64,000 nt of DNA, from positions 56,745-120,744 of the forward strand of contig CALWBL010000005.1 of the NCBI GenBank assembly GCA_944376065.1. The letters are read 5' to 3'. The stretch's first letter is position 1, and every line of letters starts with the position of its first letter. Origin of the DNA: an uncultured Butyricicoccus sp. (GTDB lineage: Bacteria > Bacillota > Clostridia > Oscillospirales > Butyricicoccaceae). Under the pieces are notes generated by a model that was not told the origin of the DNA, searched no databases, and saw nothing but the letters and a program-made list of their open reading frames with translations. Both the position numbers and the translations under genes were made by a program. This document shows, piece by piece, positions 44,190 to 52,748 of this stretch.

Positions 44190-44420
44190 TGAACAGAAAG
44201 AGTAACCAGTTTTAATCATACTACAAAGAGAAATCCCATAGCCTGAAAGGGGTTTTATTATGATTTGTGGTGAAAGTGCGTCTGGGAGCATCAGGAGTAA
44301 TGTCCTGCCAATGGTTTGCACATTATAGCAAGCATTTAAGATAAAATTAGAGTGGAACCGTCACATATTTTTGATGCCGCCTCTTTTGGATAAATTCCAA
44401 ATGAGTTGGCTTTTTTATTT
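44190..44420 (+). promoter_or_regulatory. T-box riboswitch leader of cysS
   Basis: Stem I begins near 44191 with an AGAG/AGTA-type motif; an apical region AAATCCCATAGCCTGAAAGG follows. The T-box motif AGAGTGGAACCG is at 44349-44360. A terminator hairpin (GCCGCCTC... with ...GAGTTGGC, then six T) spans 44376-44416. TGC at 44277-44279, at the expected 3' side of stem I, is a plausible Cys specifier. Uncharged tRNA-Cys would pair with it and allow read-through into cysS. Confidence 0.85.
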
Positions 44421-44443
44421 TTTAATAAGGAGACATTAAACAA

Positions 44444-45859
44444 ATGAGATTATTTAACACACTTACACGCCAGAAAGATGAATTTGTGCCATTAAAAGCA
44501 GGAGAAGTAAAAATGTACTCCTGTGGTCCAACTGTCTATAATTATTTCCATATAGGTAATGCTAGACCATTTATTATGTTCGATTTATTGCGTCGTTATT
44601 TTGAATATCGTGGTTACAAAGTAACTTTTGTGCAAAATTTTACAGACATTGATGATAAGGTAATCAACAAGGCAAATGACGAAGGTGTAGACTTTAACAC
44701 GATTGCTGAACGCTATATCAAAGAATATTATGTTGATGCTGAGGGTTTAGGTGTTGGAAAAGCTACTTTCCACCCAAGAGCTACCGAAACTATGGACGCT
44801 ATTATTGATATAGTTCAAAAACTGCTTGATAAAGGTCATGCTTATATTGCTGAAAATGGTGATGTTTATTTCCGCACAAAATCTGACCCAGATTATGGTA
44901 AACTATGTCATCAACCAATGGAAGAGCTTCAGGCTGGTGCTAGAATTAGTGTGGGTGAAGTTAAAGAAGACCCTATGGATTTTGCAATTTGGAAAGCTGC
45001 AAAGCCAAATGAACCTGCATGGGACACACCATGGGGAAGCAAGGGCAGACCAGGTTGGCATATTGAATGCTCTGCTATGGCTTGCAAGTACCTTGGTGAA
45101 ACCATTGATATTCACTCTGGTGGTCTTGATTTAATTTTTCCTCATCATGAAAATGAAATTGCTCAGTCTGAATGTGCTAACGGCTGCACTTTTGCTAATT
45201 ACTGGCTGCATAATGGTTTCCTTACTATTGATAATGAGAAAATGAGTAAATCAAAGGGAAACTTCTTTATGGTGCGTGATGCTGCTAAAGAATTTGGTTA
45301 CGAAACAATTCGTATGTTTATGCTTTCTGCGCATTATCGTTCTCCGCTAAATTATTCGGCTGAAAGCCTTGAAATGAATAAGGCATCTCTTAATCGTTTA
45401 TATGAAAGCCGTAATAATATGGAATTTCGTATTGAAAAGGCTGTTGGCGATGCTATGACAGCAGAGGAGACAGAAAAGATGACTCAGCTTGAAACTTATA
45501 AGCAGAAGTTTGTTGATGCTATGGACGATGATATGAACACTGCTGATGCACTTTCTGCTATTTTCGAGCTTGTTCGTGAAATTAATGGTTATATGTCAAA
45601 GCATGATAATACAAGCAAGGCGTTTTTAACCAAGGCTTATGGATTATTTATGGAACTGACTGGCGTACTCAATATTGTGCAAAAGCATGATGATACAGTA
45701 GACCCAGAGGCTGAAAAAATTGAGGCTCTTATTCAACAGCGTACAGAAGCTAAAAAGGCTAAGGACTTTGCAAGAGCTGACCAGATTCGCGATGAACTAG
45801 CTCAGATGGGTATTACAATTAAGGACACTCGTCAAGGTGTTCAGTGGTCGAGAGCATAA
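44444..45859 (+). CDS. cysS: Cysteinyl-tRNA synthetase
   Basis: 471 residues, class I aaRS. The HIGH-like motif is FHIGNARP (after SCGPTVYNY, with a zinc Cys), further zinc ligands lie in IECSAM and HHENEIAQSE, and KMSKSKGNF is the KMSKS loop. GGAG lies before the ATG. It charges tRNA-Cys with cysteine and is controlled by the T-box upstream. Confidence 0.97.
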   Translation: MRLFNTLTRQKDEFVPLKAGEVKMYSCGPTVYNYFHIGNARPFIMFDLLRRYFEYRGYKVTFVQNFTDIDDKVINKANDEGVDFNTIAERYIKEYYVDAEGLGVGKATFHPRATETMDAIIDIVQKLLDKGHAYIAENGDVYFRTKSDPDYGKLCHQPMEELQAGARISVGEVKEDPMDFAIWKAAKPNEPAWDTPWGSKGRPGWHIECSAMACKYLGETIDIHSGGLDLIFPHHENEIAQSECANGCTFANYWLHNGFLTIDNEKMSKSKGNFFMVRDAAKEFGYETIRMFMLSAHYRSPLNYSAESLEMNKASLNRLYESRNNMEFRIEKAVGDAMTAEETEKMTQLETYKQKFVDAMDDDMNTADALSAIFELVREINGYMSKHDNTSKAFLTKAYGLFMELTGVLNIVQKHDDTVDPEAEKIEALIQQRTEAKKAKDFARADQIRDELAQMGITIKDTRQGVQWSRA

Positions 45860-45865
45860 AAATTT

Positions 45866-45893
45866 AGGACGTGTATAATACACGTCCTTTTTT
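45866..45893. terminator. Terminator between cysS and nth
   Basis: A 10-bp stem (AGGACGTGTA / TACACGTCCT), loop TAA, T tract; convergent genes share it. Confidence 0.85.
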
Positions 45894-46527
45894 ATCCTAG
45901 TGGGTATGATGGACATACCAACGCTAAACAGCAATTTTGACATTTAGGACTTCTTGCAGAACAAACCTCTCTGCCATGAAGAACTAAACGATGACAAAAA
46001 TCTGACGATTCTTCTGGTGGAATAATCTTTTTAAGCTCATTTTCTACTTTTACAGGGTCTTTGGTATCCTTAACAAATCCAAGCCTATTGGATAGCCTTA
46101 TGCAGTGGGTGTCAGCCACAATAGCGGGCTGTCCATATATGTCACCTAAAATTAAATTTGCAGTTTTTCTGCCTATTCCAGGGAGTTTAAGCAAATGCTC
46201 CATTTTATCAGGCACTTTTCCATTATATTCATTTAAAAGCATGTTGGCACATGCTTTTAAATCCTTAGCTTTGGTGCGAAAAAGTCCACATGTTCTTATT
46301 CCTTGTTCTATTTTTTCTATTGGTGCGTTGGCAAAGCTCTCAAGTGTAGGAAAATCCACAAATAAATCCTTTGTAACAATATTTACTCTAACATCAGTAC
46401 ACTGTGCAGAAAGTCTAGTGGCAAACAAAAGCTCATAATCATGGGTGTACTTTAATGCACATTCTGGATTTGGATATTCTTTTTTTAAAGCAGAAACAAC
46501 TGCTAATGCACGTTCTTTTTTTGTCAT
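45892..46527 (-). CDS. nth: Endonuclease III
   Basis: 211 residues. The helix-hairpin-helix LLKLPGIGRKTANLI with catalytic Lys, the catalytic Asp in VADTHCIRLSNRLG, and the C-terminal CxxxxxxCxxCxxxxxC iron-sulfur ligands (CSARSPKCQNCCLALVC) are intact. It removes oxidised pyrimidines from DNA. GAAGGAT precedes the ATG. Confidence 0.96.
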   Translation of the reverse strand: MTKKERALAVVSALKKEYPNPECALKYTHDYELLFATRLSAQCTDVRVNIVTKDLFVDFPTLESFANAPIEKIEQGIRTCGLFRTKAKDLKACANMLLNEYNGKVPDKMEHLLKLPGIGRKTANLILGDIYGQPAIVADTHCIRLSNRLGFVKDTKDPVKVENELKKIIPPEESSDFCHRLVLHGREVCSARSPKCQNCCLALVCPSYPLG

Positions 46528-46833
46528 AATTAAATCACAATCCTTCTATTATAATAAACCATTAAAAGTTTTATAAATTTTTATATTAGGTATAAGCACA
46601 TACACATACATAAATATGAATATAATAAAAAAAGCAAAATGTCAAGCAAAAAAAATATGCGGTATTACCAAAAAAAATTATCGCATTACTTAAAAAAAGT
46701 ATAGTGTGCTGAAAAATAAAAAAGTTATTATTAAGTCGTTGCAAAATTATAAAAATATGTTTTAATTTTGTTATAGGTATTTTGCAATTTAAGCAGAAAA
46801 AGTATGATTCTGCATTTAGGAGGGCTTTTCATT
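46528..46833. other. AT-rich intergenic region upstream of glyA
   Basis: This stretch of about 300 nt is divergent between nth and glyA. It contains an imperfect A-rich direct repeat near 46660-46705 (GCGGTATTACCAAAAAAAATT, then CGCATTACTTAAAAAAAGT). A weak promoter for glyA may be TTGCAA at 46740 with an AT-rich -10 17 nt later. I see no riboswitch or small gene. Confidence 0.4.
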
Positions 46834-48081
46834 ATGATTACTAGACAGGCTATGGATTTTGTTAGTCGTTATGATGCTGAAGTTGGCAGCATGATTCGCA
46901 AGGAGTTCGACCGCCAGTGCCGTAACATCGAACTAATCGCATCTGAGAATATTGTAAGTGAGGCTGTTATGGCAGCTATGGGTTCTGTTTTAACAAATAA
47001 ATATGCTGAAGGTTATCCAGCAAAGCGTTACTATGGCGGCTGTGAATGTGTAGATGAAGTTGAAAATTTAGCTATTGATAGAGTTTGCAAGCTGTTTGGC
47101 GCAAAGTTTGCAAATGTTCAGCCACATTCTGGTGCTCAGGCTAATATGGCAGTTTATCAGGCGCTTGTAAAGCCAGGTGATACTATATTAGGTATGAGCC
47201 TTGATAATGGCGGGCATTTAACACATGGTTCTCCTGTAAACCAGTCTGGTCTGCTTTATAACATTGTTTCATATGGTGTGGACGAAAACGGTTATATTGA
47301 TTATAATGAAGTTGAAAAAATTGCCAAAGAAGTAAAGCCAAAAATGATTATCGCTGGTGCATCTGCTTATCCTCGTGAAATTGATTTTGAAAAGTTTGCT
47401 GAGATTGCTCACAGCGTTGGTGCTTACCTTTTTGTTGATATGGCTCATATCGCAGGTTTGGTTGCTGCTGGGCTGCATATGAACCCAATGCCTTATGCCG
47501 ATGTTGTTACAACCACAACTCATAAAACTCTGCGTGGTCCACGTGGTGGAACTATTCTTACTAACAATGAGGAGCTTGCTAAGAAATTTAACAAGGCTAT
47601 TTTCCCAGGCACTCAAGGCGGCCCATTAATGCATATTATCGCTGCTAAGGCTGTTTGCTTTGGTGAGGCTTTACAGCCTGAATTTAAGGCTTATCAGTCT
47701 AATGTTATTCGTAACTCAAAGGCTCTTGCACAGGCACTTCTAAATCAAGGATTTGACCTTATCTCAGGCGGCACAGATAACCACTTAATGCTAGTTGACC
47801 TGCGTAAAGCCGGCGTTACTGGCAAGGTTCTTCAGAATCGTCTTGACGAAGTTTATATCACAGCAAATAAAAACGCAATTCCCAATGACCCAGAAAGTCC
47901 ATTTGTAACTTCTGGTTTGCGTGTTGGCACTCCAGCTGTAACTACTCGTGGATTCGGTGAGCCTGAGATGCTAAGAATAGCTGAGTTCATTTGGCAGACT
48001 GCAACTGATTTCGATGCAAGGGCAAATGAAATTCGTGAAAATGTAAAAGAAATGTGCAATCGTTTCCCAATTTACTGCTAA
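46834..48081 (+). CDS. glyA: Serine hydroxymethyltransferase
   Basis: 415 residues, PLP fold type I. The PLP Lys is in [23 protein letters not shown] and [12 protein letters not shown] are typical of SHMT. It interconverts serine and glycine with tetrahydrofolate and supplies one-carbon units. I use the ATG at 46834 with AGGAGG 11 nt before it; the in-frame ATG at 46804 lies upstream of that site. Codon use is highly biased, as for an abundant enzyme. Confidence 0.96.
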   Translation: MITRQAMDFVSRYDAEVGSMIRKEFDRQCRNIELIASENIVSEAVMAAMGSVLTNKYAEGYPAKRYYGGCECVDEVENLAIDRVCKLFGAKFANVQPHSGAQANMAVYQALVKPGDTILGMSLDNGGHLTHGSPVNQSGLLYNIVSYGVDENGYIDYNEVEKIAKEVKPKMIIAGASAYPREIDFEKFAEIAHSVGAYLFVDMAHIAGLVAAGLHMNPMPYADVVTTTTHKTLRGPRGGTILTNNEELAKKFNKAIFPGTQGGPLMHIIAAKAVCFGEALQPEFKAYQSNVIRNSKALAQALLNQGFDLISGGTDNHLMLVDLRKAGVTGKVLQNRLDEVYITANKNAIPNDPESPFVTSGLRVGTPAVTTRGFGEPEMLRIAEFIWQTATDFDARANEIRENVKEMCNRFPIYC

Positions 48082-48147
48082 TAAATGCAAATAAGGCTTT
48101 AAATGGGTCTTATTATATATGGATATTTAAAAATGAGGTGTTTCAAA

Positions 48148-49482
48148 ATGGTAATGGAGCTGAAAAAAACAGGTCTTAATGGATTTGTGGCTGCACACGA
48201 AACCGAACTTATGAAACCAATGGTTAAGCAGGCTAATGAAATGCTTGTAAATCATACTGGTGTGGGTAATGACTTTCATGGTTGGGTTGATTTGCCAGTT
48301 AATTATGATAAGGAAGAATTTGCTCGTATTCAGGCTGCGGCTAAAAAGATTCAGGGCAACTGTGATGTTTTAGTTGTCATTGGTATTGGTGGTTCTTATC
48401 TTGGTGCCAGAGCTGCTATTGAGTTTGTAAATGGTCAATTTTACAATCAAACTCGTAAGGAAGGTATTCCAGAAATCTATTTTGTAGGAAATAATATTTC
48501 TTCCTCTTATATCAACGATGTTATTAAGATTATTGGTGATAGAGATTTTAGCATCAATGTAATTTCTAAATCTGGTACCACTACTGAGCCTGCAATCGCT
48601 TTCCGTGTGTTTAAGAAGCTGGCGGAGGAGAAGTATGGCAAGGATGGTGCTAAAGACCATATATTTGCTACAACTGATAAGGCTCGTGGAGCATTAAAGA
48701 GCCTATCAGATGCGGAAGGTTATGAAACTTTCGTTGTTCCAGATGATGTTGGCGGTCGTTTCTCTGTTTTAACTGCTGTTGGTCTGCTGCCTATGGCTGT
48801 TGCCGGTATTGATATCGAGGCTGCTATGAAAGGTGCTGCTGACGCTCGTGAGGAGTTTAATAAGGAAGATAATATCTGCTTTGAATATGCTGCTTTGCGT
48901 AATATTCTATACCGCAAGGGCAAGGGTATGGAGATTCTCGTAAACTATGAGCCATCTCTTGTTATGATGGGTGAGTGGTTTAAGCAGCTATTTGACGAGT
49001 CTGAGGGTAAAGATCATAAGGGTATTTTTGCGACCTCTGCAAACTTCTCCACCGACCTCCACTCTATCGGTCAATTTATTCAGGACGGAACACGAAACCT
49101 ATTTGAAACGGTTCTTTGGGTTAAAAATCAGCGTAGTGATTGTGTTATCGAAGAAATGGAAGGCAATGTTGACGGCTTAAATTATCTTGCAGGTAAGGAC
49201 GTTCAATTTGTAAACTCTAAGGCATATGCGGGCACTCTGATGGCTCATATGGATGGTGGTGCTCCAAATATTGTACTTGAAATTGAAAAGGCTGACTCTT
49301 ACAACTTCGGTTATATTGTTTATTTCTTTGAGAAGGCTTGTGGTATTTCTGGTTATATGCTTGGAATCAATCCATTTGACCAGCCAGGTGTTGAGTCCTA
49401 TAAAAAGAACATGTTTGCTCTGCTTGGCAAGCCAGGTTTTGAGGAACTTCGTAAGGAGCTTGAAGCTCGTTTAGGCGAATAA
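48148..49482 (+). CDS. pgi: Glucose-6-phosphate isomerase
   Basis: 444 residues, the short Firmicutes form. [16 protein letters not shown] binds phosphate, and [19 protein letters not shown] and the C-terminal catalytic Lys region ([15 protein letters not shown]) are present. I use the ATG at 48148, 7 nt after GAGGTG; the ORF could extend upstream in frame without a site. It interconverts glucose-6-P and fructose-6-P and feeds the PPi-dependent PFK at 60555. Confidence 0.95.
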   Translation: MVMELKKTGLNGFVAAHETELMKPMVKQANEMLVNHTGVGNDFHGWVDLPVNYDKEEFARIQAAAKKIQGNCDVLVVIGIGGSYLGARAAIEFVNGQFYNQTRKEGIPEIYFVGNNISSSYINDVIKIIGDRDFSINVISKSGTTTEPAIAFRVFKKLAEEKYGKDGAKDHIFATTDKARGALKSLSDAEGYETFVVPDDVGGRFSVLTAVGLLPMAVAGIDIEAAMKGAADAREEFNKEDNICFEYAALRNILYRKGKGMEILVNYEPSLVMMGEWFKQLFDESEGKDHKGIFATSANFSTDLHSIGQFIQDGTRNLFETVLWVKNQRSDCVIEEMEGNVDGLNYLAGKDVQFVNSKAYAGTLMAHMDGGAPNIVLEIEKADSYNFGYIVYFFEKACGISGYMLGINPFDQPGVESYKKNMFALLGKPGFEELRKELEARLGE

Positions 49483-49494
49483 AGTATATTAAAG

Positions 49495-49524
49495 AAAAGT
49501 CCAGTTTTTTACTGGACTTTTTTT
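49495..49524 (+). terminator. Terminator after pgi
   Basis: AAAAGTCCAGT / ACTGGACTTTT stem followed by T residues. Confidence 0.85.
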
Positions 49525-49568
49525 GTTTATATAGTACAATAATATAAAATATAATTGGGGGATCATGA

Positions 49569-50132
49569 ATGAAAAATACAGATAAAAAAATACCATTTGA
49601 ACGATTTCGCACATATTTTTTATATTTTATGGTGTATTGTGTTCTTGGTTGGTTCTATGAAGTTTTTCTTGAAGTTGTGGTATATAGATGGGGATTTTCA
49701 AACAGAGGTTTGCTTTTTGGTCCATATTTGCCCATTTATGGTACAGGTGCTTTGTTGATTTTATTATGTACAAATTCATGGTTACATAAAAAAATAAAAC
49801 TTGGAAAAATAAATATAACTCCTGTTATTGCTTTTGTAGTTATAGTTATTGTAACTACGGTTGTAGAACTAATAGTTAGTTATGCACTGGAATATACAAT
49901 AGGTTATTGGCTTTGGGACTATACTTCCTATAAAATTCAGTTTGAGGGTAGAATTTGCCTTAGTGCAAGTGTTCGGTTCGGTTTAGGTGGACTGATAATA
50001 GTATATTTTATTCAGCCGCTTTTAATTAGGATTAAAGATGCATTGACCGAAAACGCCAGAATAATACTGTTTTTTATTATGTTTATTCCATTTTGCATCG
50101 AATGGATTTATGTTATTTTCTTAAAAAAATAA
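49569..50132 (+). CDS. CmpB-type integral membrane protein (putative ABC-transporter type IV family)
   Basis: 187 residues, about five membrane spans. The N-terminal YCVLGWFYEV motif and the central RGLLFGPYLPIYGTGAL are typical of the PF06541 family of small membrane proteins often annotated as ABC transporter type IV; true transport has not been shown. GGGGGATC precedes the ATG. The next gene is a related membrane protein. Confidence 0.75.
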   Translation: MKNTDKKIPFERFRTYFLYFMVYCVLGWFYEVFLEVVVYRWGFSNRGLLFGPYLPIYGTGALLILLCTNSWLHKKIKLGKINITPVIAFVVIVIVTTVVELIVSYALEYTIGYWLWDYTSYKIQFEGRICLSASVRFGLGGLIIVYFIQPLLIRIKDALTENARIILFFIMFIPFCIEWIYVIFLKK

Positions 50133-50197
50133 AAAATACCATTTTCTATTATGGATAATATAATATAATTTAAGACAAAATAAGCTACGGTGATGTT

Positions 50198-50938
50198 ATG
50201 GAGAAAGGTAAACATTCAGCGGAGCTTTTTTGTTTGGGTGGATTAGGTTATGCAGTTATAGAGATTTTATGGCGTGGATTCACTCATTGGACTATGTTTT
50301 TAACAGGAGGACTGGTTTTTGTTGGTCTTTCTGTTATAGAAGAAAATATGTCAGATAAGTTTTTGCCAGTAAGATGGTTAATAGGTGCTTGCTTTGTAAC
50401 AATGGCTGAACTTCTTGTCGGGATAAGTGTAAATATATTTTTAAAACTAAATGTTTGGGATTATTCCGATGAATGGGGCAATATTTATGGTCAGATTTGT
50501 CCTAAATATACTTTTTATTGGTTTTTGATTTGCATAGTGGCTATGCCTGCTGCTTATATGACCACAAAACAGCTTGCATATTATAGAAAAGCAAGATATA
50601 ATAAAAGCTATGGGAAAAAGCCTAAAAAGGGGTTTGGAATTTATGCTTATTGCTTTAGACATAGGAAACAGTCATGTGAGAATCGGAGTAGCCTACGGGG
50701 ACGAAATTCAATTTGTCGCCTCGATAGCGACCGACGAGAGAATGACAAAAGAGCAATATGCATGTCAGATTCGAGAGGTCTTACAGCTTTACAATGTCAA
50801 CACAAGCAAAATCAAGGGTGCGGTGCTTTGTTCAGTGGTTCCAGCAGTGACAACGGCAGTGCAGCAAGCTATAAATATGCTAACGGGGATAATGCCTCTA
50901 AATGTTGCATCGGGTCTCAAAACCGGTCTGAAAATTAA
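50198..50938 (+). CDS. Second CmpB-like membrane protein; frame runs on into coaX
   Basis: The ATG at 50198 follows GGTGATGTT weakly. Residues 1-130 are hydrophobic, with CmpB-like IEILWRGFTHW and LGACFVTMAELLVGIS-like segments and about five helices. After about residue 145 the frame enters coaX out of phase, and its remaining about 97 residues (to 50938) look like non-biological, Ser/Asn/Arg-rich sequence. A TAA in the -1 frame (50623-50625) would end the protein just before coaX. The natural C terminus is therefore doubtful, and an indel in the A-rich stretch near 50614 is possible. Confidence 0.55.
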   Translation: MEKGKHSAELFCLGGLGYAVIEILWRGFTHWTMFLTGGLVFVGLSVIEENMSDKFLPVRWLIGACFVTMAELLVGISVNIFLKLNVWDYSDEWGNIYGQICPKYTFYWFLICIVAMPAAYMTTKQLAYYRKARYNKSYGKKPKKGFGIYAYCFRHRKQSCENRSSLRGRNSICRLDSDRRENDKRAICMSDSRGLTALQCQHKQNQGCGALFSGSSSDNGSAASYKYANGDNASKCCIGSQNRSEN

Positions 50939-51416
50939 AATGGATCAGCCTCGTGCATTAGGCAGTGATTTAGTTGCAAACGCTGTTTTTGCACTCAAAA
51001 ATAAAAATCTGCCGTGTATAGTTGTAGATATGGGTACAGTAACAACGTTCACTGTACTTGATGAAAATGGTACGTTAATAGGTACAGCTATTGCATCGGG
51101 TGTTAAAAGCTCAATGGACACTTTGCGTCATGTGGGAGCTCAACTGCCTGCAATTCGTATGGAAGTACCTAAAAATGGTATTCTTGGACGAAATACTGTT
51201 GATGCAATGAAATCTGGAACCATTTTTGGTGCTGCTGCTATGGTTGATGGTATGATTGACCGTATAAGTGATGAGCTTGGTCAAAAGCCTTATGTGCTGT
51301 TATGTGGCGGAACGGGTGAGTTTTTAGCACCATATATAAAAAACGATATCGTTTGCGACCCTAATGTAACGCTTAAAGGTCTTATCGACATCTGGAACAA
51401 AAACCAAAAAGGCTAA
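50643..51416 (+). CDS. coaX: Second, divergent type III pantothenate kinase
   Basis: 257 residues with DIGNSHVRIG at the N terminus, GSDLVANAV in place of the usual GxDRxxN (Asp109 kept, Arg110 replaced by Leu), VVDMGTVTTFTV and LLCGGTGEFLAP near the C terminus. I use the ATG at 50643; upstream in-frame starts overlap the membrane gene. It is followed by an ECF-type S component, so it may act on imported pantothenate. It differs clearly from the CoaX at 35097. Confidence 0.8.
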   Translation: MLIALDIGNSHVRIGVAYGDEIQFVASIATDERMTKEQYACQIREVLQLYNVNTSKIKGAVLCSVVPAVTTAVQQAINMLTGIMPLNVASGLKTGLKIKMDQPRALGSDLVANAVFALKNKNLPCIVVDMGTVTTFTVLDENGTLIGTAIASGVKSSMDTLRHVGAQLPAIRMEVPKNGILGRNTVDAMKSGTIFGAAAMVDGMIDRISDELGQKPYVLLCGGTGEFLAPYIKNDIVCDPNVTLKGLIDIWNKNQKG

Positions 51417-51477
51417 TTTCCTAAATATTTTATGCACTGTACTTGCATTGTGGCAAGACGGCAGCAGGAGGAAAATT

Positions 51478-52116
51478 ATGCGAAAACAGAAAAAAAATTT
51501 AACACGTATGGTTCAAATCGCACTTCTTGCGGCAATTATGATGGTTATGAGTGTAACCCCGCTTGGTTATATTCCTTTGCCGTTTATGAAAGCAACTATC
51601 ATGCATATTCCAGTTATTGTTGGTGCATGTTTGCTAGGCCCTAGGGTTGGTGCTGGTTTAGGTGCTTTATTTGGTCTTACAAGTATTGTTGTAAATACAA
51701 TAAGTCCTAACATCACATCTTTTGTTTTTACGCCATTTTATAGCTTTAACGAACAGTTTAGTGGTGGAATATCCAGTATAGTTGTTGCAATGGTACCTAG
51801 AATACTTATAGGTTTAGTATCTGGTTATGTATTTATAATTTTTAAGAAAATTATAAATAATGATACTATAAGCCTTATGCTTGCAGGTGTTTCTGGTGCC
51901 ATGACAAACACTATTGGTGTTATGGGACTTATTTATATTCTATTTGGTGAACAGTACGCTATTGCTGGAGGAAAAGACCCACAGCTATTATTAGGCGTTA
52001 TAATAGGTGTTATAGGCACTAATGGTGTTGTTGAGGCAATTATCGCTGCAATATTAACAGCTGGAGTATGTAAAGCTGTGATACTTGCTTTTCGTGGCAA
52101 GTTTGTTACTAATTGA
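51478..52116 (+). CDS. ECF transporter S component, probably PanT-like
   Basis: 212 residues with six predicted helices. The N terminus shows the KKNLTRMVQIALLAAIMMV start seen in S components; IPLPFMKATIMHIPVIVGA and GLGALFGLTS suit the pantothenate-type family. A strong AGGAGG lies 7 nt before the ATG at 51478. Adjacent coaX supports pantothenate as substrate. The energising EcfA/A'/T module is elsewhere. Confidence 0.75.
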   Translation: MRKQKKNLTRMVQIALLAAIMMVMSVTPLGYIPLPFMKATIMHIPVIVGACLLGPRVGAGLGALFGLTSIVVNTISPNITSFVFTPFYSFNEQFSGGISSIVVAMVPRILIGLVSGYVFIIFKKIINNDTISLMLAGVSGAMTNTIGVMGLIYILFGEQYAIAGGKDPQLLLGVIIGVIGTNGVVEAIIAAILTAGVCKAVILAFRGKFVTN

Positions 52117-52135
52117 GATTTAATATATTGAGTTT

Positions 52136-52168
52136 AAACGGTCTGCTAATTTAAGCAGACCGTTTTTT
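52136..52168 (+). terminator. Terminator after the panT-like gene
   Basis: AAACGGTCTGC / GCAGACCGTTT stem followed by T residues. Confidence 0.85.
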
Positions 52169-52268
52169 GAAATAAGTATAAAAGCATAAATTTTATAACA
52201 ATGATTTAATTATAAACTAGGTAATATCAAATTTGCGTTTATTCTACATATATTGATACCAAAAAATA

Positions 52269-52297
52269 TTTCCAATGAAAATAAAAAGTGTTATAAT
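52269..52297 (+). promoter_or_regulatory. Relict promoter of the broken lipoprotein gene
   Basis: TTTCCA, 17-nt spacer, TATAAT, 35 nt before the fossil ATG at 52332. Confidence 0.45.
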
Positions 52298-52331
52298 GTT
52301 AAGGTAATGTAAAGATTATTTGGGCGATAAA

Positions 52332-52640
52332 ATGAAAAAGACATTTTTTCAATTATAGTTATGATAGCCATGTCTGGTTGTATAGTTTTAGGGAGTAAGG
52401 ATAGATTATATGGACACAACTGTTGGTTTAAATATTCAGCTTGAAAAAGATGGACAAACAGGTAAAACCCAAGTCAAAAGCTATAATTATATGCCTATGC
52501 TTATGGTAAATCTTACTCCACAGGTGGAAAGCAGATTTGAGTTAATTGATGATAAGGCACTTTCATAAGCTAGTGAAAACAAACAAATTATGCAAAAGCT
52601 AAACAAGGATTTAATTGATCGTCATAATATTTTAGCGTAA
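52332..52640 (+). pseudogene. Decayed lipoprotein gene, possibly CapA-like
   Basis: ATG at 52332 begins MKKTFF, then a run of six T breaks the frame; adding one T gives SIIVMIAMSGCIVLG, a lipoprotein signal with a lipobox Cys. After this the frame fails again. A stretch from 52410 to the TAA at 52566-52568 (52 codons) and, beyond the stop, to 52638-52640 in the same frame (KQIMQKLNKDLIDRHNI), looks like the C-terminal end of a CapA-type secreted phosphatase. That identity is weak. The middle of the gene is missing. It accounts for most of the 52169-52748 gap. Confidence 0.55.
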
Positions 52641-52748
52641 AATGAATATATAGGTCAGATAGCTGCATAATTTATATTGCTTGTTTTATAGGGATATATA
52701 ATCTTTTGATTTTTAAGTTCACTTATAATACTACTAGGAGAACAGAAA

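Noticed and set aside
50605..50630. A classic -1 slippery site at the end of the second CmpB-like gene
   Set aside because: The A-rich heptamers are out of register for standard -1 slippage (G_AAA_AAG), and no clear downstream stimulator is visible; kept only as a low-confidence alternative.
52569..52640. A separate small gene after the TAA at 52566-52568
   Set aside because: It has no start codon or ribosome site of its own and continues in frame with the decayed lipoprotein remnant.
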